From: Streptomyces huasconensis
GTDB lineage: Bacteria; Actinomycetota; Actinomycetes; Streptomycetales; Streptomycetaceae
NCBI GenBank assembly: GCA_004010275.1
Contig: RBWT01000037.1
Coordinates: 1 to 49,858, forward strand
Reading direction: 5' to 3'
DNA: 49,858 nucleotides
Shown here: positions 8,308-17,800 of the stretch, piece by piece
How the letters are laid out: each line of letters starts with the position of its first letter
How positions within the stretch are numbered: the first letter of the stretch is position 1
Notes under the pieces: generated by a model
What the model was told of the DNA's origin: nothing
Databases searched by the model: none
Seen by the model: only the letters and a program-made list of their open reading frames with translations
Translations under genes and position numbers: made by a program

Positions 8308-10136
8308 GCGGCTCCTTGCTGTCGGCGCACACGTGTCCGCGCCGCTTCGACCGAGCGCAGCCATGATTCGCAGGCGAGGGTGGCGACCACGGGAATGAAC
8401 GTGCGGGACATGGCGTGCGGCGTCAGCAGCGCGGCGCGCACGGCGGTGCCGTCCACCAGGCCGAGCCGGGCCAGGCGCATGTCCTCGGTCAGTGCGAGCA
8501 GTTCGGCCTTGTGGCGCCGGACCCCTGCGTACACCTCGGCGCTGGCCTCGCCCTTGGTGGTCCGGCCCAGAAGCGCGTCGGGCACAACACCCCGCATCGC
8601 GGCCGCGAGGACCGGTTTGGCGCGCTCGACCCTGACGCGGTCCGCGAGACGCACGGACAGAGCGGCGTCCACCACCTGATCGTCCAGGAAGGGGGCGTGG
8701 TACGCCACCCCGGACCGGGAGGTGAGCCGGTCGGTGAGGCGGATCTTCGCCCCGCACAGCCGCACGCCCTCCAAGAGTTCGTGCTGCACGGCCTCCGGAG
8801 CGTACGGCGAGGTCTTCTCGACCGCAGCCTCCCGCAGGAGACCAGCGGTCAGCTCGACCGCCTCGGGGGTCGCCCACGACGGCAGCCTCGGATGGGCTCC
8901 CCAGCCGGTGAAGGGCTCGGTGGGCCCGCCGACCGGCAGCGTCAGAGATGTGGACGCCGTCGCGAGCCACTGGGGGTAGGACGGGGCACGGAGCAGGTTG
9001 CGCACCATCGCGCCGAGCGGCCAGCGGTACATGCTGCGGGCTACCCGCAGATGCCGCACGGAGCGGAGCCCCTCACTGCGGGCCAGCGCGTGGTAGAACG
9101 ACGGCGCCGGGCTGAAGAGTTCGTCACCCCCGTGGCCGGTGAGCTGAAGGGACACGCAGTGGTCGGCCAGCTGCCGTGCGACGTGGGCGGCGACCGCCTT
9201 CACCCGGCTCCACGGGTACGGTGCCTCCAGGTCGTCGTCGTAGGCGAGTTGGCCGGTGAACGACAGAGGAAGCTCCTTGGCGGCCAGTACGACGGACTCG
9301 GCGTCCGGCAGCGACGCGGCGGCGCGCTGAGCCCACCGGGCGTCGTCGTGGGCGGCGTCCAGGGCCTCTCTGCGCACCGTCACCAACCGCCCGCAGCCCT
9401 CCTGACGGTAGGTGAGGAAGGCGAGGCTCGTGGAGTCCATGCCGCCGGAGAGGTCGCAGCCAAGGGCCGGGCTGTTCCGGGAGCGCGCGGCGGCCGCGCC
9501 CTCCAGCGCGCCCCGCACCCGGCGTGCGCCCTCCGCGAGCGACAGCTCGGCGGGGGGAGGGGCCCACCAGCGCACCGCCCGGTGGCTGCCGTTGGGGCGT
9601 ATCCGCAGGTAGTGGCCTGGGGCGAGGTACTCGACGCCCCGCCACACCGGGCGCCCGGACAGCGGCCAGGGCCGGTACGACAGGAGGTGTCCCGCGAGGA
9701 CCCGCTCGTCGACGCCACCGCCGATCCCGGCGGCGAGGGTGTCCGGGCGGTCGGCCGCGCACGTGACACCGTGGATCGTGGCGTAGAAGACCTCCCGTAC
9801 ACCGGACAGGGAACCCTGCACACGTATCTCCCCGTCGAAGGAGGCGATCGCGTGGTGGCTTCCGGGGACGGACCGGAGGAAGACATCCAGCGCGGAGACG
9901 TCGCCGCTGGCCGAGAGGGAGCGCAGGAGTTGCGCCGAGGTCGTGGTGAAGCAGCCGAGCAGTATCAGGTTCTTGCGGCCGAGCGAGACCGTCAGTATGT
10001 CTTCGGCACTCCACGTCCCCATGATCCACGGACGCCCGGAAGCGTGGGTGACCACCTTCGCCGGCTCGGGGTCCGGAAGCAGCGCGCGGCCCACCGCCGC
10101 ACCGTCCTGGTTGTCGGGAAGAACGACGAACTCCAC
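8304..10136 (-). CDS. Lasso peptide cyclase C (asparagine synthetase-like)
   Basis: ATP-dependent macrolactam synthetase that adenylates an Asp/Glu side chain of the core and joins it to the freed N-terminal amine. The N-terminal half resembles the glutaminase-like domain (EFVVLPDNQDG at the start, YLAPGHYLRIRPNG near residue 190). The C-terminal half is the synthetase domain with the PP-loop SGGMDSTS and the later blocks LTGHGGDELF, GVAYHAPFLDDQVV and RTTKGEASAEVY. The GTG at 10136 (VEFVVLPDN) was chosen because it follows GGGGGG closely and matches the usual start; the frame is open further upstream. About 610 residues. It follows the precursor gene by 137 bp and overlaps B1 by ATGA. Confidence 0.94.
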   Translation of the reverse strand: MEFVVLPDNQDGAAVGRALLPDPEPAKVVTHASGRPWIMGTWSAEDILTVSLGRKNLILLGCFTTTSAQLLRSLSASGDVSALDVFLRSVPGSHHAIASFDGEIRVQGSLSGVREVFYATIHGVTCAADRPDTLAAGIGGGVDERVLAGHLLSYRPWPLSGRPVWRGVEYLAPGHYLRIRPNGSHRAVRWWAPPPAELSLAEGARRVRGALEGAAAARSRNSPALGCDLSGGMDSTSLAFLTYRQEGCGRLVTVRREALDAAHDDARWAQRAAASLPDAESVVLAAKELPLSFTGQLAYDDDLEAPYPWSRVKAVAAHVARQLADHCVSLQLTGHGGDELFSPAPSFYHALARSEGLRSVRHLRVARSMYRWPLGAMVRNLLRAPSYPQWLATASTSLTLPVGGPTEPFTGWGAHPRLPSWATPEAVELTAGLLREAAVEKTSPYAPEAVQHELLEGVRLCGAKIRLTDRLTSRSGVAYHAPFLDDQVVDAALSVRLADRVRVERAKPVLAAAMRGVVPDALLGRTTKGEASAEVYAGVRRHKAELLALTEDMRLARLGLVDGTAVRAALLTPHAMSRTFIPVVATLACESWLRSVEAARTRVRRQQGAA

Positions 10137-10273
10137 TTGCCCCCCACTGGCCGGAACGACGGGACTCCTCAAGGAAATCCGTGTGTGCGGGGCGGCGCGG
10201 ACGTCGCCCCACACACACGGCTCCTCCCTCCAGCGGCCGTCAGCGACGGCGGGAGGGACCCTTCACCACGAGA

Positions 10274-10399
10274 TCAGCAGCCCAGCCACCAGCACTCGTT
10301 GTAGTCGTCCCAACCCCAGGTGCCACGGTCCAGCGTGATCTCCGCGAAGTCCCCGACCTCTACCAGGGCCGGCGGTTCGTACATCGTGTCCTCGTTCAT
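10274..10399 (-). CDS. Lasso peptide precursor A, predicted core DRGTWGWDDYNECWWLGC
   Basis: A 41-residue precursor. The leader (residues 1-23) has the actinobacterial motif Y-x2-P-x-L-x3-G-x-F-x3-T at Y7, P10, L12, G16, F18 and T22. With Thr at the usual -2 position, cleavage falls after L23, leaving an 18-residue core starting with Asp. Asp8 is the likely ring acceptor (Asp9 possible), giving an eight-residue ring. Cys13 and Cys18 could form a disulfide in the tail. The pattern x-R-x-x-W-G-(aromatic)-(D/E), then Cys at 13, strongly recalls LP2006 (GRPNWGFENDWSCVRVC, from memory), which has an 8-residue ring and a tail disulfide. Four of 18 residues are Trp. AGGGA lies five bases before the ATG. 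The frame is intact and it heads the operon. Confidence 0.93.
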   Translation of the reverse strand: MNEDTMYEPPALVEVGDFAEITLDRGTWGWDDYNECWWLGC

Positions 10400-10635
10400 G
10401 GTTTCCCTGTCCCTTCCTCTCGGCAACGGTGTGAGAACGCCGTCAGGCACGCCACGTTCAGCGCTCCGGCAGGCCGAACGAATGTATGGCGCGGCCGGTC
10501 CCGGACGCCTGAGTCAGCGGTCCCGACCATGTCCCGGATCTGCCGCCGGCGTGGACACGGCACAGGCGGCGACCACAGCATGGCCACGGCGGCCGGTGGG
10601 CTGCCTCCCCCCGGACCGGAAGGACGGACCTTTCC

Positions 10636-11540
10636 ATGGACGTTGCGCGGCCCAACAGGTGTGGGACCGACGGGTGTGGGCTCAACAGGTGTGGGTCCGA
10701 CGGGTACGGGCCCCACGGGTGTACGCCCCACCGGTACGGGCGCCGATGGGCGCTGCGAAGTGCGCTCGGGCTCGCGGGCGCGGCCGGAATGGCGTTGGCG
10801 GCACCCGGCCCGCTCGCCCGGGCAGCGGTCTCCCGCCCGGGCGCCGACGGGCTGCCTGACGTCCCTTGGATGCTGGGGGACCGGGTGGCCAATGAGTTCT
10901 GGTACCAGTTCGACGAGGCCACGTACTTCCAGCAGACGCCGCAGCTCAAGGACGCCTACGCGGCGATCGCCGCCCACGTCGGCGGAAATCCGCTGACGGG
11001 CGTACGCGACGCCTGGGTCCGCACGGGCACGGCCGCCACCGGATACCCCGAGACCTACGCCGCCTTCCTGCGGCCGGTCCGCGACTCGCTGCGGGTGATC
11101 TCCGACGCCCAGGTGAAGGTCTTCCGCTTCTTCTACGGCCACCGCTACGACCGCGTCTTCGGGGCGATGTCCGACTTCGCGCAGGGTGTGCTCTTCGACC
11201 CGCGCCGGGCACCGGTCCAGTCGGAGGTGCACACCATGAACGGCGACCCGCCTCTCGCCTACCACACCTGGCACGCCTACCAGTTCGCGAGCGTCCTGCT
11301 CGACATCGACCGGCGGTTCTGGACGGCGCTGATCCCCGTCAACGGCTTCGCGTGGGCCCTCCAGCTGATCGCCAGGCCGGACACGCGGACCGTCAATCCG
11401 CCCCTCCCGCGCGAGACGGTGGCACAGGTGGCGGCCTCCTGGCTGCCGAGGGGTGAGCGGCGTACCGACGCGACCTCCTGGCATGGCACGGCCCGGGGCG
11501 TCGCCCCGTACGGGCGGCGCCCCCGGGCCGGGCCGGCTGA
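10636..11540 (+). CDS. Tat-type secreted protein with Cys/Gly-rich repeat N-terminus, paralogue of the gene at 11545
   Basis: Family not recognised. The N-terminal 40 residues are a repeated Cys/Gly-rich segment encoded by a 15-bp tandem repeat. Next come a Tat-like signal (RRWALRSALGLAGAAGMALAAPG) and an alpha-helical body (MLGDRVANEFWYQFDEATYF, FGAMSDFAQGVLFDP, YHTWHAYQFASVLLDIDRRFW). The body aligns along its length with the protein encoded on the opposite strand at 11545-12339, so the two are paralogues. The frame runs on antisense into that gene; a one-base shift near 11480 gives LAWHGPGRRPVRAAPPGRAG and a stop at 11540, five bases from the neighbour's stop, which is more natural. ATG at 10636 follows GGAAGGA. 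It is divergent from the lasso precursor; any link to the lasso system is unproven. Confidence 0.7.
10653..10742. repeat. Six exact-period 15-bp tandem repeats inside a coding region
   Basis: Six consecutive 15-bp units, e.g. CAACAGGTGTGGGAC then CGACGGGTGTGGGCT, alternating slightly. In the reading frame of the secreted protein they encode a five-residue period (NRCGT, DGCGL, NRCGS, DGYGP, HGCTP); in another frame they would encode a collagen-like G-P-T-G-V period. The period is a multiple of three, so copy number can change without breaking the frame. Confidence 0.85.
11491..11528. terminator. Possible bidirectional terminator between convergent paralogues
   Basis: A G+C-rich imperfect inverted repeat: CCCGGGGCGTCGCCC, a short CGTAC loop region, then GGGCGGCGCCCCCGGG. 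It sits just before the stop codons of the two convergent Tat-type genes. No T-tract follows, which is common in Streptomyces. Confidence 0.4.
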
Positions 11541-11544
11541 CGGG

Positions 11545-12339
11545 TCAGGGCCGCGGGACCGTCTCCGGCGGAGCGGGGAACGACTGGAAGGCCGCGTCCA
11601 GCTGCCGGGAACCGGTCGGCAGCCAGGTCCGCGCGAGACGCCGCAAGGTGTTCACGGGCAGCGGAGGGTTGACCTCGTCCATGGCCGGAAGGGCGGTGTT
11701 CTGCACCGCCCAGGCGAACGCCAGCATCGGGGCCATCCTCCGCCAGCGGTCGACGTCGACGCCGAGGAGCATCATCGCGCGCATGAACAGGTACCAGGTG
11801 TGGTACGCCGTGGGTGCCTGGCCCGGGCGGGCGTCCATGGTGTGCACCCTGAGCCCCGGGCGCTCCCTCGGGTCGAACAGGGTTCCCTGCCCGAAGTCCG
11901 AGAACGCCCCCACCAAGCGCCGACTGTGAGGGTAGTACGTGTCGAAGACGTCCAGCTGCACCCGTGAGAGTATCCGTAGCGCCCGTGTCACCGGCGCCGT
12001 GAAAGCGGCGTAGTTGCGGGGATATTCAGGTTCCTTGTACATGGCGGCCCAGTTCTCGCGCAGAGTCACCGGGAGGTTTCCGCCGAAGTGGCCGTTGATC
12101 TGCGCGTACGCCTCCTTGACGTCGGCGGACTGTTCATAGAGCGTCGCCACATTGAACCGGTACCACAGTTCGTTCGCCCGGCGGTCGCCGGACATTCCGG
12201 GGACCTCGGGGAAGTGATGTCCTTCTGGGTGGTGACCCGCCGCGAAAGCGGTGGTGCCACCGGTCGCATACCCGGACAGGGCGACTGCTCCCAGGCAGAT
12301 CTGGAGAGCGCGTCGCCGACTGTGATCCTGTGCGGCCAT
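11545..12339 (-). CDS. Tat-secreted protein of unknown function, paralogue of the gene at 10636
   Basis: 264 residues. The N-terminus is a twin-arginine signal (SRRRALQICLGAVALSGYATGG, cleavage near TAFAAG). The mature part is helical and carries GDRRANELWYRFNVATLYEQ, QINGHFGGNLPVTLRENWAAM, a GAFSDFGQGTLFDPRE block and YHTWYLFMRAMMLLGVDVDRW, each with a counterpart in the product of 10636. No known catalytic motif was found. The ATG follows AGGAGG. A LuxR-type response regulator lies 61 bp upstream on the same strand and may be co-transcribed. The conserved His, Asp and Tyr residues could be functional, but no assignment is made. Confidence 0.8.
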   Translation of the reverse strand: MAAQDHSRRRALQICLGAVALSGYATGGTTAFAAGHHPEGHHFPEVPGMSGDRRANELWYRFNVATLYEQSADVKEAYAQINGHFGGNLPVTLRENWAAMYKEPEYPRNYAAFTAPVTRALRILSRVQLDVFDTYYPHSRRLVGAFSDFGQGTLFDPRERPGLRVHTMDARPGQAPTAYHTWYLFMRAMMLLGVDVDRWRRMAPMLAFAWAVQNTALPAMDEVNPPLPVNTLRRLARTWLPTGSRQLDAAFQSFPAPPETVPRP

Positions 12340-12400
12340 ACTTCCTCCTGTGGAATTTCCGGTGTCCGAAGGCGGAAATGACCGGTGGCCGGAAGGCGGG

Positions 12401-13058
12401 CTACTGCCCCATGCCCGCACTCCGCGCCCGAGCCACCGCCATTGCCCTGTCGTGCACCTGGAGTTTCGCGAAAATATGCGTCACGTGATTACGGACGGTC
12501 TTCTCCGAGAGGACGAGCCTCCGGGCGATCTCCCGGTTCCCGTGCCCGCGCGCCAGCAGGTCGAGGACCTCCCTTTCCCGTGCGGTCAGCTCCGGGAAGG
12601 CGGACTGCCCGCACACCTCGCGCACGGCGGAGAAGTACACCGGCATCCGTGCCGCGACGACTGGCCCGAACACCGCTCCACCTGCCGCGACCAGCCGGAT
12701 CGCTCGCATCAACTCGTCCCACGGCGCCGTCTTCCCGATGACTCCGTGCGCGCCGGCGCTCATGGCGGTGATCACGGAATCATCGGTTCCCTCGCCGGAG
12801 AGGACCAGGAGACGCATCGGGCTGCTGACCGACAACTCACCTGCGGCCCGCAGGAATGCGCTCTCCGTCATGCCCGACGACTGGAGGTCCGCAAGGACCA
12901 CGTCGGGCCGTAGCCGAGGGTCGTCCTCGAGCGCACGCAGCGCTTGTTCACCGGTCGGCGCCTCGCCCGTCAGATCCATGTCGGGAACGCTCTCCATCCC
13001 GACGCGAATTCCGGCCCGGAAGGCCGGATACTTGTCCACGAGAAAAACCCGCAGGCAC
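12401..13058 (-). CDS. NarL/FixJ-type response regulator (receiver + LuxR HTH), start unclear
   Basis: Two-domain transcription factor. The receiver domain begins VFLVDKYPAFRAGIRVGMESV, with an acidic residue and Asp (VDKYP), PDVVLADLQSSGM holding the likely phosphoacceptor Asp in ADLQ, and later LLVLSGEGTDDSV. The LuxR helix-turn-helix reads LTAREREVLDLLARGHGNREIARRLVLSEKTVRNHVTHIFAKL. The frame is open up to 13264, but the extra N-terminus has no family resemblance and no ribosome site. A GTG at 13058 follows GGACGGGA and, with one added base in the next codons, would give a normal start (V-P-A-R-V-F-L-V-D). No sensor kinase lies next to it in the window. It probably regulates the Tat-secreted gene downstream. 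Confidence 0.85.
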
Positions 13059-13571
13059 GTGCAATGATCCCGTCCGTCGCGCGCAGAAGGCGGGGAACAT
13101 CGCGGCTTTATGCCCGACCCGATTTCGTCACCCCTGCGGCAACGCCTGGCCGAATCAAGTGGGTGCGCCGCTCCAGCGCCGGTCGCACCACCGTACCTCC
13201 GTTCAACCTGTCGCAGATCTAATTCATTCATGAAGCAAATGCTAATGCAGTAACTCTGCCGCAACAGGGGTCAATACGAGTCAAGCTTCCCCCAGGGCCC
13301 TCCCGGATAGCCCCGTACACCGCCGCGAGGACGCGGATTCGGCGGGCGAGGGCCGGACATGACGTCGTCCGACTGCGCCCTGGGGGAGGGGCGCCTTTGT
13401 CGGATCGGTACGCATCACCACGCCTGACCGGGGCAACCGTCTTTCACCAGCACTTCCACGCGAGAGGAGTGACAAGGGTGTCAGGCGTCGCTTGGCGCGC
13501 GGACGCTGAGATCGTAGGCGGTGAACGGCCCGTCAGCGGGCGGGCGGAAACGACCCTTGGGACAGGTGGAC
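13059..13571. other. Intergenic region with AT-rich patch and an inverted repeat
   Basis: No convincing gene. Bases 13210-13260 are unusually AT-rich (TAATTCATTCATGAAGC and beyond) and may hold the promoter of the response regulator. An 11-bp inverted repeat, TCCCCCAGGGC at 13288 and GCCCTGGGGGA at 13377, encloses 78 bp. The right end leads into the flavin reductase. Confidence 0.5.
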
Positions 13572-14077
13572 ATGGACGACGCGGACATGGCGGCTTTCAC
13601 CGCACTCGCGGACCCCTCCGTGTACGTGGTCACCGCGGCGGCCGCGGACGGACAGCGAGCCGGCTGCTGGTCGGCTTCGCGAGCCAGTGCTCGCTGCAGC
13701 CCGTGCGGTTCGCCGTGTGGCTCTCCAAGGCCAACCACACCTATCGCGTCGCCCTGGCGGCACGCACCCTCACCGTCCACCTGCTGCCCCGCAACCGCCA
13801 CGACCTCGCCACGCGCTTCGGCTCCCTCTGCAGCGCCGAGACCGACAAGTTCGACGGCCTCGCGTGGCGCGCAGGACCAGAGGGGGCCCTCGTACTGACC
13901 GATGCCCTCGCGTGGTTCACCGGGCGCGTCCACGACCGGTACGACGGGGGCGACCACGTCGCCTTCGTCCTCGACCCGATCGCCGCCCACACCAAGGCGG
14001 CCGCGGACGACCAGAGCCATCAGCCGGCTCTCACGCTGCACGACGCGGGCGATATCACCGCCGGCCACCCGGCCTGA
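13572..14077 (+). CDS. Flavin reductase-like (FMN-binding split barrel) protein, one frameshift
   Basis: Small flavin-binding protein of the flavin reductase domain family, which supplies reduced flavin or binds FMN/FAD. It starts MDDADMAAFTALADPSVYVV and reaches DGQRAG in one frame. From about 13665 the rest reads in another: LVGFASQCSLQPVRFAVWLS, ANHTYRVALAARTLTVHLLP, then ATRFGSLCSAETDKF and GDHVAFVLDPI. These are the family's order of blocks (substrate loop with Ser/Cys, N-x-T-Y, F-G, D-H). The joined length of about 168 residues is normal. ATG at 13572 follows GGACAGG. It could partner a flavin monooxygenase such as the one in the lasso operon, but it is 6 kb away on the other strand. 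Confidence 0.78.
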
Positions 14078-14166
14078 CGCCAACCGGAGCCACCGCGTGG
14101 GGCTTTGACCGGAATCGCCGCGGGTTTCGGCCGACTTCGCCGCCAGATCCTCGGCCACGCGCAGCA

Positions 14167-14204
14167 GGCTGTCGCGCGCGGCGCATGCCCGCCGCGCGAC
14201 AGCC
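14167..14204. terminator. Strong bidirectional terminator hairpin
   Basis: Inverted repeat GGCTGTCGCGCGCGGCG, loop CATGCC, CGCCGCGCGACAGCC, with one two-base bulge. It lies between the convergent flavin reductase and secreted-protein genes and can serve both. Confidence 0.7.
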
Positions 14205-14219
14205 CTCACCCCTGGTGTG

Positions 14220-14609
14220 TCAGTAGGCGATCTTGCCGCTCGTGTTGCGGTCGAACTTCAGGTAGAACTTCTTGCCGTTCGCCACGTCGGTCACGGCCGT
14301 GTCCCACACGCCCTGCGAGAGCCAGCGCTGCGGGTAACACTTGTGCGGCACGCCCTCGCCCTGGTAGAAGCAGGCCTGCACATTCGCGCCGATCGTCGCC
14401 TTCACGTTGATGTCGGCGCAGGCAGTGGTGGTGGTCTCCCAGGTGGGGTAGGCCGGCCAGACCTTGTTGGTCGTGCTGAAGTTCTTCGCCCTGTCGTAGC
14501 AGGCCATCGGGGAGACGTCCGCCGAGGCCGTACCGGCGCCGCCGGTGAGCAGACCTGCGGCCAGAGTGCCGACGGCCAGAGCCGTGGCGATCTTCCTGTG
14601 GGAGCGCAT
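14220..14609 (-). CDS. Small secreted protein of unknown function
   Basis: 129 residues. A Sec-type signal peptide (MRSHRKIATALAVGTLAAGL, then a small-residue stretch ending TASAD) precedes a mature domain of about 98 residues. The mature part has four Cys residues (MACYDRAKNF, TTACADINV, VQACFYQGEG, HKCYPQRW), consistent with two disulfides, and ends NTSGKIAY. It resembles small secreted beta-rich proteins common in Streptomyces; no enzyme motif was seen. The ATG follows AGGAG. Single-gene unit, bounded downstream by a strong hairpin. Confidence 0.85.
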   Translation of the reverse strand: MRSHRKIATALAVGTLAAGLLTGGAGTASADVSPMACYDRAKNFSTTNKVWPAYPTWETTTTACADINVKATIGANVQACFYQGEGVPHKCYPQRWLSQGVWDTAVTDVANGKKFYLKFDRNTSGKIAY

Positions 14610-14899
14610 GGTTCTCCTCTTTCCTTCTCATCGACGTGGGGATCGCGGCCACGGACACGAACGGCGTCCCCCGTGTCTGACGGACTCCTCCCTGGGACAT
14701 CCGGGGAGGCAGGCACCAGGTTTCTCCGTCGGTTCGTTGTTGCGCAGCCCCGTCGCGCCGCGTGCAACAAAACGCCGGCGCCCGCGATCACCGGCCGCAA
14801 TAGGCTGGAACACGCTGCTCAGAGCTTTGCGACCGGCCTCACGGGGTGGGAGGGTGGCCGCCCGCTCTCATGCGCGTATTGACCACGGGGGAGGTCGAG

Positions 14900-17800
14900 A
14901 TGGGGCGTCGCGAAGGCGAGTTGGACCCGGCGGCCGGATCGGTGCAGCGTTTCGCGTTCGAGCTGCGCAAGCTGCGCCAGGAGGCCGGGGCGCTGACGTA
15001 CCGGGACATGGCCCGGCGCACGGGTTACTCGGTCGCCACGCTGTCGCGGGCAGCCGCCGGGGAGCGGTTGCCGTCCCTGCCGGTCGCGTTGGCCTACGTA
15101 CGGGCGTGTGGCGCGGATGCCGCCGAGTGGGAGCAGCGCTGGCACGCGGCGGCCGAGGAAAAGGCCGCGGAGCCACCGCATGGTGAGGAAGCGCGGGCAC
15201 CGTACCGAGGGCTGGCACGGTTCGAACCCGGCGACCGGGAACTGTTCTTCGGCCGCGAGCAACTGGTCGCTCAACTCGTCGAACGGGTGCGCGCCCACCG
15301 GGTGGTCGCGGTCGTCGGCGCCTCGGGTAGCGGCAAGTCCTCCCTCCTCCGCGCGGGACTGATCCCCGCCCTGCAGCAGGAAGACTCCCCGGACCGCCGA
15401 CCGGCGGCCATCAGAATCCTGACCCCGGGACCTCACCCTCTCGCCGCCCACGCCGGGTTGATGACGGCAGCCCAGGGCCCCGGGGACACGGTCGTCGTGG
15501 TCGATCAGATGGAAGAACTCTTCACTCTCTGCGCCGACCTCGGTGAGCGCACGGCCTTCCTCGACCTGCTGGTACAGGCGGCGCATCCCGCCCGCAAGCT
15601 GCGGGCGATCCTCGCGGTGCGGGCCGACTTCTTCGGCCGCTGCGCCGAACACCACGCGCTGGCCGCGGTGTTGCGGGACGCCACCGTACTCGTCGGACCC
15701 ATGAGCCCGGCCGAACTGCGCCAGGCCGTCGTCAGACCGGCGACCGCCATGGGGCTGATCGTCGAGCGCGAACTGACCGCGAGGATCATCGACGACGTCG
15801 GCGACACACCGGGCGGCCTGCCGTTGATGTCCCACGCCCTGCTGGAGACCTGGCGCCGCCGCACGGGCCGCGCGCTGACCCTGGCCGCCTACCGGGCAGC
15901 GGGCGGCATCCAGGGCGCCCTCGCCCGCACCGCCGACGACCTCTGCACCCGGCTCTCCGACCGGCAGGCCGAGTGCGCCCGGAGGATTCTGCTGCGGCTG
16001 ATCACGCCGGGCGAGGGCACACCGGACACCCGCCGCCCCGCCGCCCGGGCCGAACTCGACCTGGCCGACGAACCGGGCGAGGTCCCACTCGTCCTCGACC
16101 GGCTGGCCCGCGCCCGCCTGATCATCCTCGACGAGGACACCGTCGACCTCGCCCACGAGGCGCTGATCACCGGCTGGCCCCGGCTGCGCGACTGGATCGA
16201 GCGGGACCGCGAACGCCTGCGCGTCCACCGAAGGCTGACCGAGGCGGCCGAGGCCTGGGCCGATCTCGGCAAGGACCCGGGCGCGCTGTACCGAGGCAGC
16301 CGTCTGACCATGGCCGAGGAACAGCTCGCCCTGCCTGAACTGACGCCGGTGGAGCGGGAGTTCCTCAGCGCCGGCATCGCTCAGCGCACTCAGGAGCAGC
16401 ACCTGGCAGGACGTACGGCCAGACGGTTGCGCCGACTGCGTGCGGCCCTGTCCGTGGCCGCGGTGCTCGCTGTGCTCGCGGGAGTGGTGGCGTGGCAGCG
16501 GAACCAGGACGGCGAGCAGCGGCTCGCCGAGGCCACGTCCCGCCGTCTCGCGTCGGCCGCCGAGAGCATGCGTTACTCCGATCCCCTGACCGCCATGCGC
16601 CTGAGCGTCGCCGCGTGGCGGATCAGCCCGACGCTGGAGGCGCGAGCCGCGCTCATGGGCGCCATGACCCAGCGCGAACAGGACGCCTTCGCCGAACCCG
16701 GCGCACGTACCGCCGACCTCCGCCAGCTCAGCTCGGACGGCCGCACGATGGTCTCCGGCGGTTCGGGGCGCGTACGCGTGTGGGACCTGGACACCCGGCA
16801 ACTGACCGGCACGGCACGCATCAAGAGGCAGCAGGGCGTGTTCGGCGTCTCCTCCGACAACCGGCGTCTCCTGCTGTTCTCGCACGCCGGGTGGGAGTTG
16901 CTGGACGTGACGTCCGGCGCGTCGACCCGTCTCCCGGCCTCCCTCTCCGACCTCGGGGTGACGTTCGGACCGACCACCGACACGCTCGGTCTCTGGTCCG
17001 AAAGCCGTCGGACCGGGCTGTGGGACCTGCGACGGCACCGCAAGCTCTCCCGGAGCGAGACCGAAGAAGCCCTGCGCTCCGCCGACCACCCCGGCGACCG
17101 GCTCCGCGCCGTCTGCGCGGGCTCGCGGGAACTGGAACTCGTCAACGGCCGCAGCACCCGACGGCTGCGCACCACCGGCCGCTGGGCCTCCGTCGTCCGC
17201 CTGGCCTGCGGCCCACGGGACCGCGCGGACGCCGATGCCTCCAGCGGACCGTCTGTGCCCCCTCTCCCTCTCCACCCGAGCAGGGACACCCTGATGATCG
17301 TCCTCGATGACCGGATACGGACCTGGAACCTGGCCACGCGAACAGAGCTGCCGTCCGTTCCGAAGACCGGGTCGTTCCACGTCACCCCCGGCGGGAAGTT
17401 CCTGATCACCGTGGACGACCAGCACATCCTCGTTCGACGCGTCAGCGACCTCGCCGAACCGGTCTACCGGTACCCCCTCAAGGGCCGGAGCGTCAACGAG
17501 GTACGTCTGGACCCGAACCGCAAGATGATCCGCTACATGGAGCGACAGACCGCCTCGGCCTCGGTGGCGCGGGCCCTCCACCTCGGAGACGCCCTGGACC
17601 CCGGCTGGCGGAGCCGCGCCCACAAGAAGACCACACCCCAACGCCCTGGCGCGGGCAGCTTGTCCGACGGCCGGCTGACCTCCGTCGCGGTCGGCCCGGA
17701 CACCGTCGACCGGGTGGCGACCGGGGATGAGACGGGCTGGGTCACTCTCTGGGACCGGGCGGTCGAACGACGCCTCAGCATGTTCGCCGGAATCCCCGCC

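Noticed and set aside
8415..10304. Long plus-strand open frame opposite the lasso cyclase and precursor
   Set aside because: The cyclase and precursor on the minus strand are certain; the other strand shows no motif.
10281..10359. Alternative lasso core starting at Gly (GTWGWDDYNECWWLGC)
   Set aside because: Gly is the commonest first residue, but this would put Arg, not Thr, at -2 and break the leader motif spacing; the Asp-1 core fits the motif exactly and aligns with LP2006.
13288..13387. 11-bp inverted repeat enclosing 78 bp, considered as a MITE
   Set aside because: No target duplication and no second copy seen in the window; arms too short to support it.
14819..17641. Very long open frame on the minus strand opposite the nSTAND1-WD40 gene
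   Set aside because: It is antisense to a gene with unmistakable domains; long antisense frames are expected at this G+C and its translation is Gly/Arg/Gln-rich with no family.
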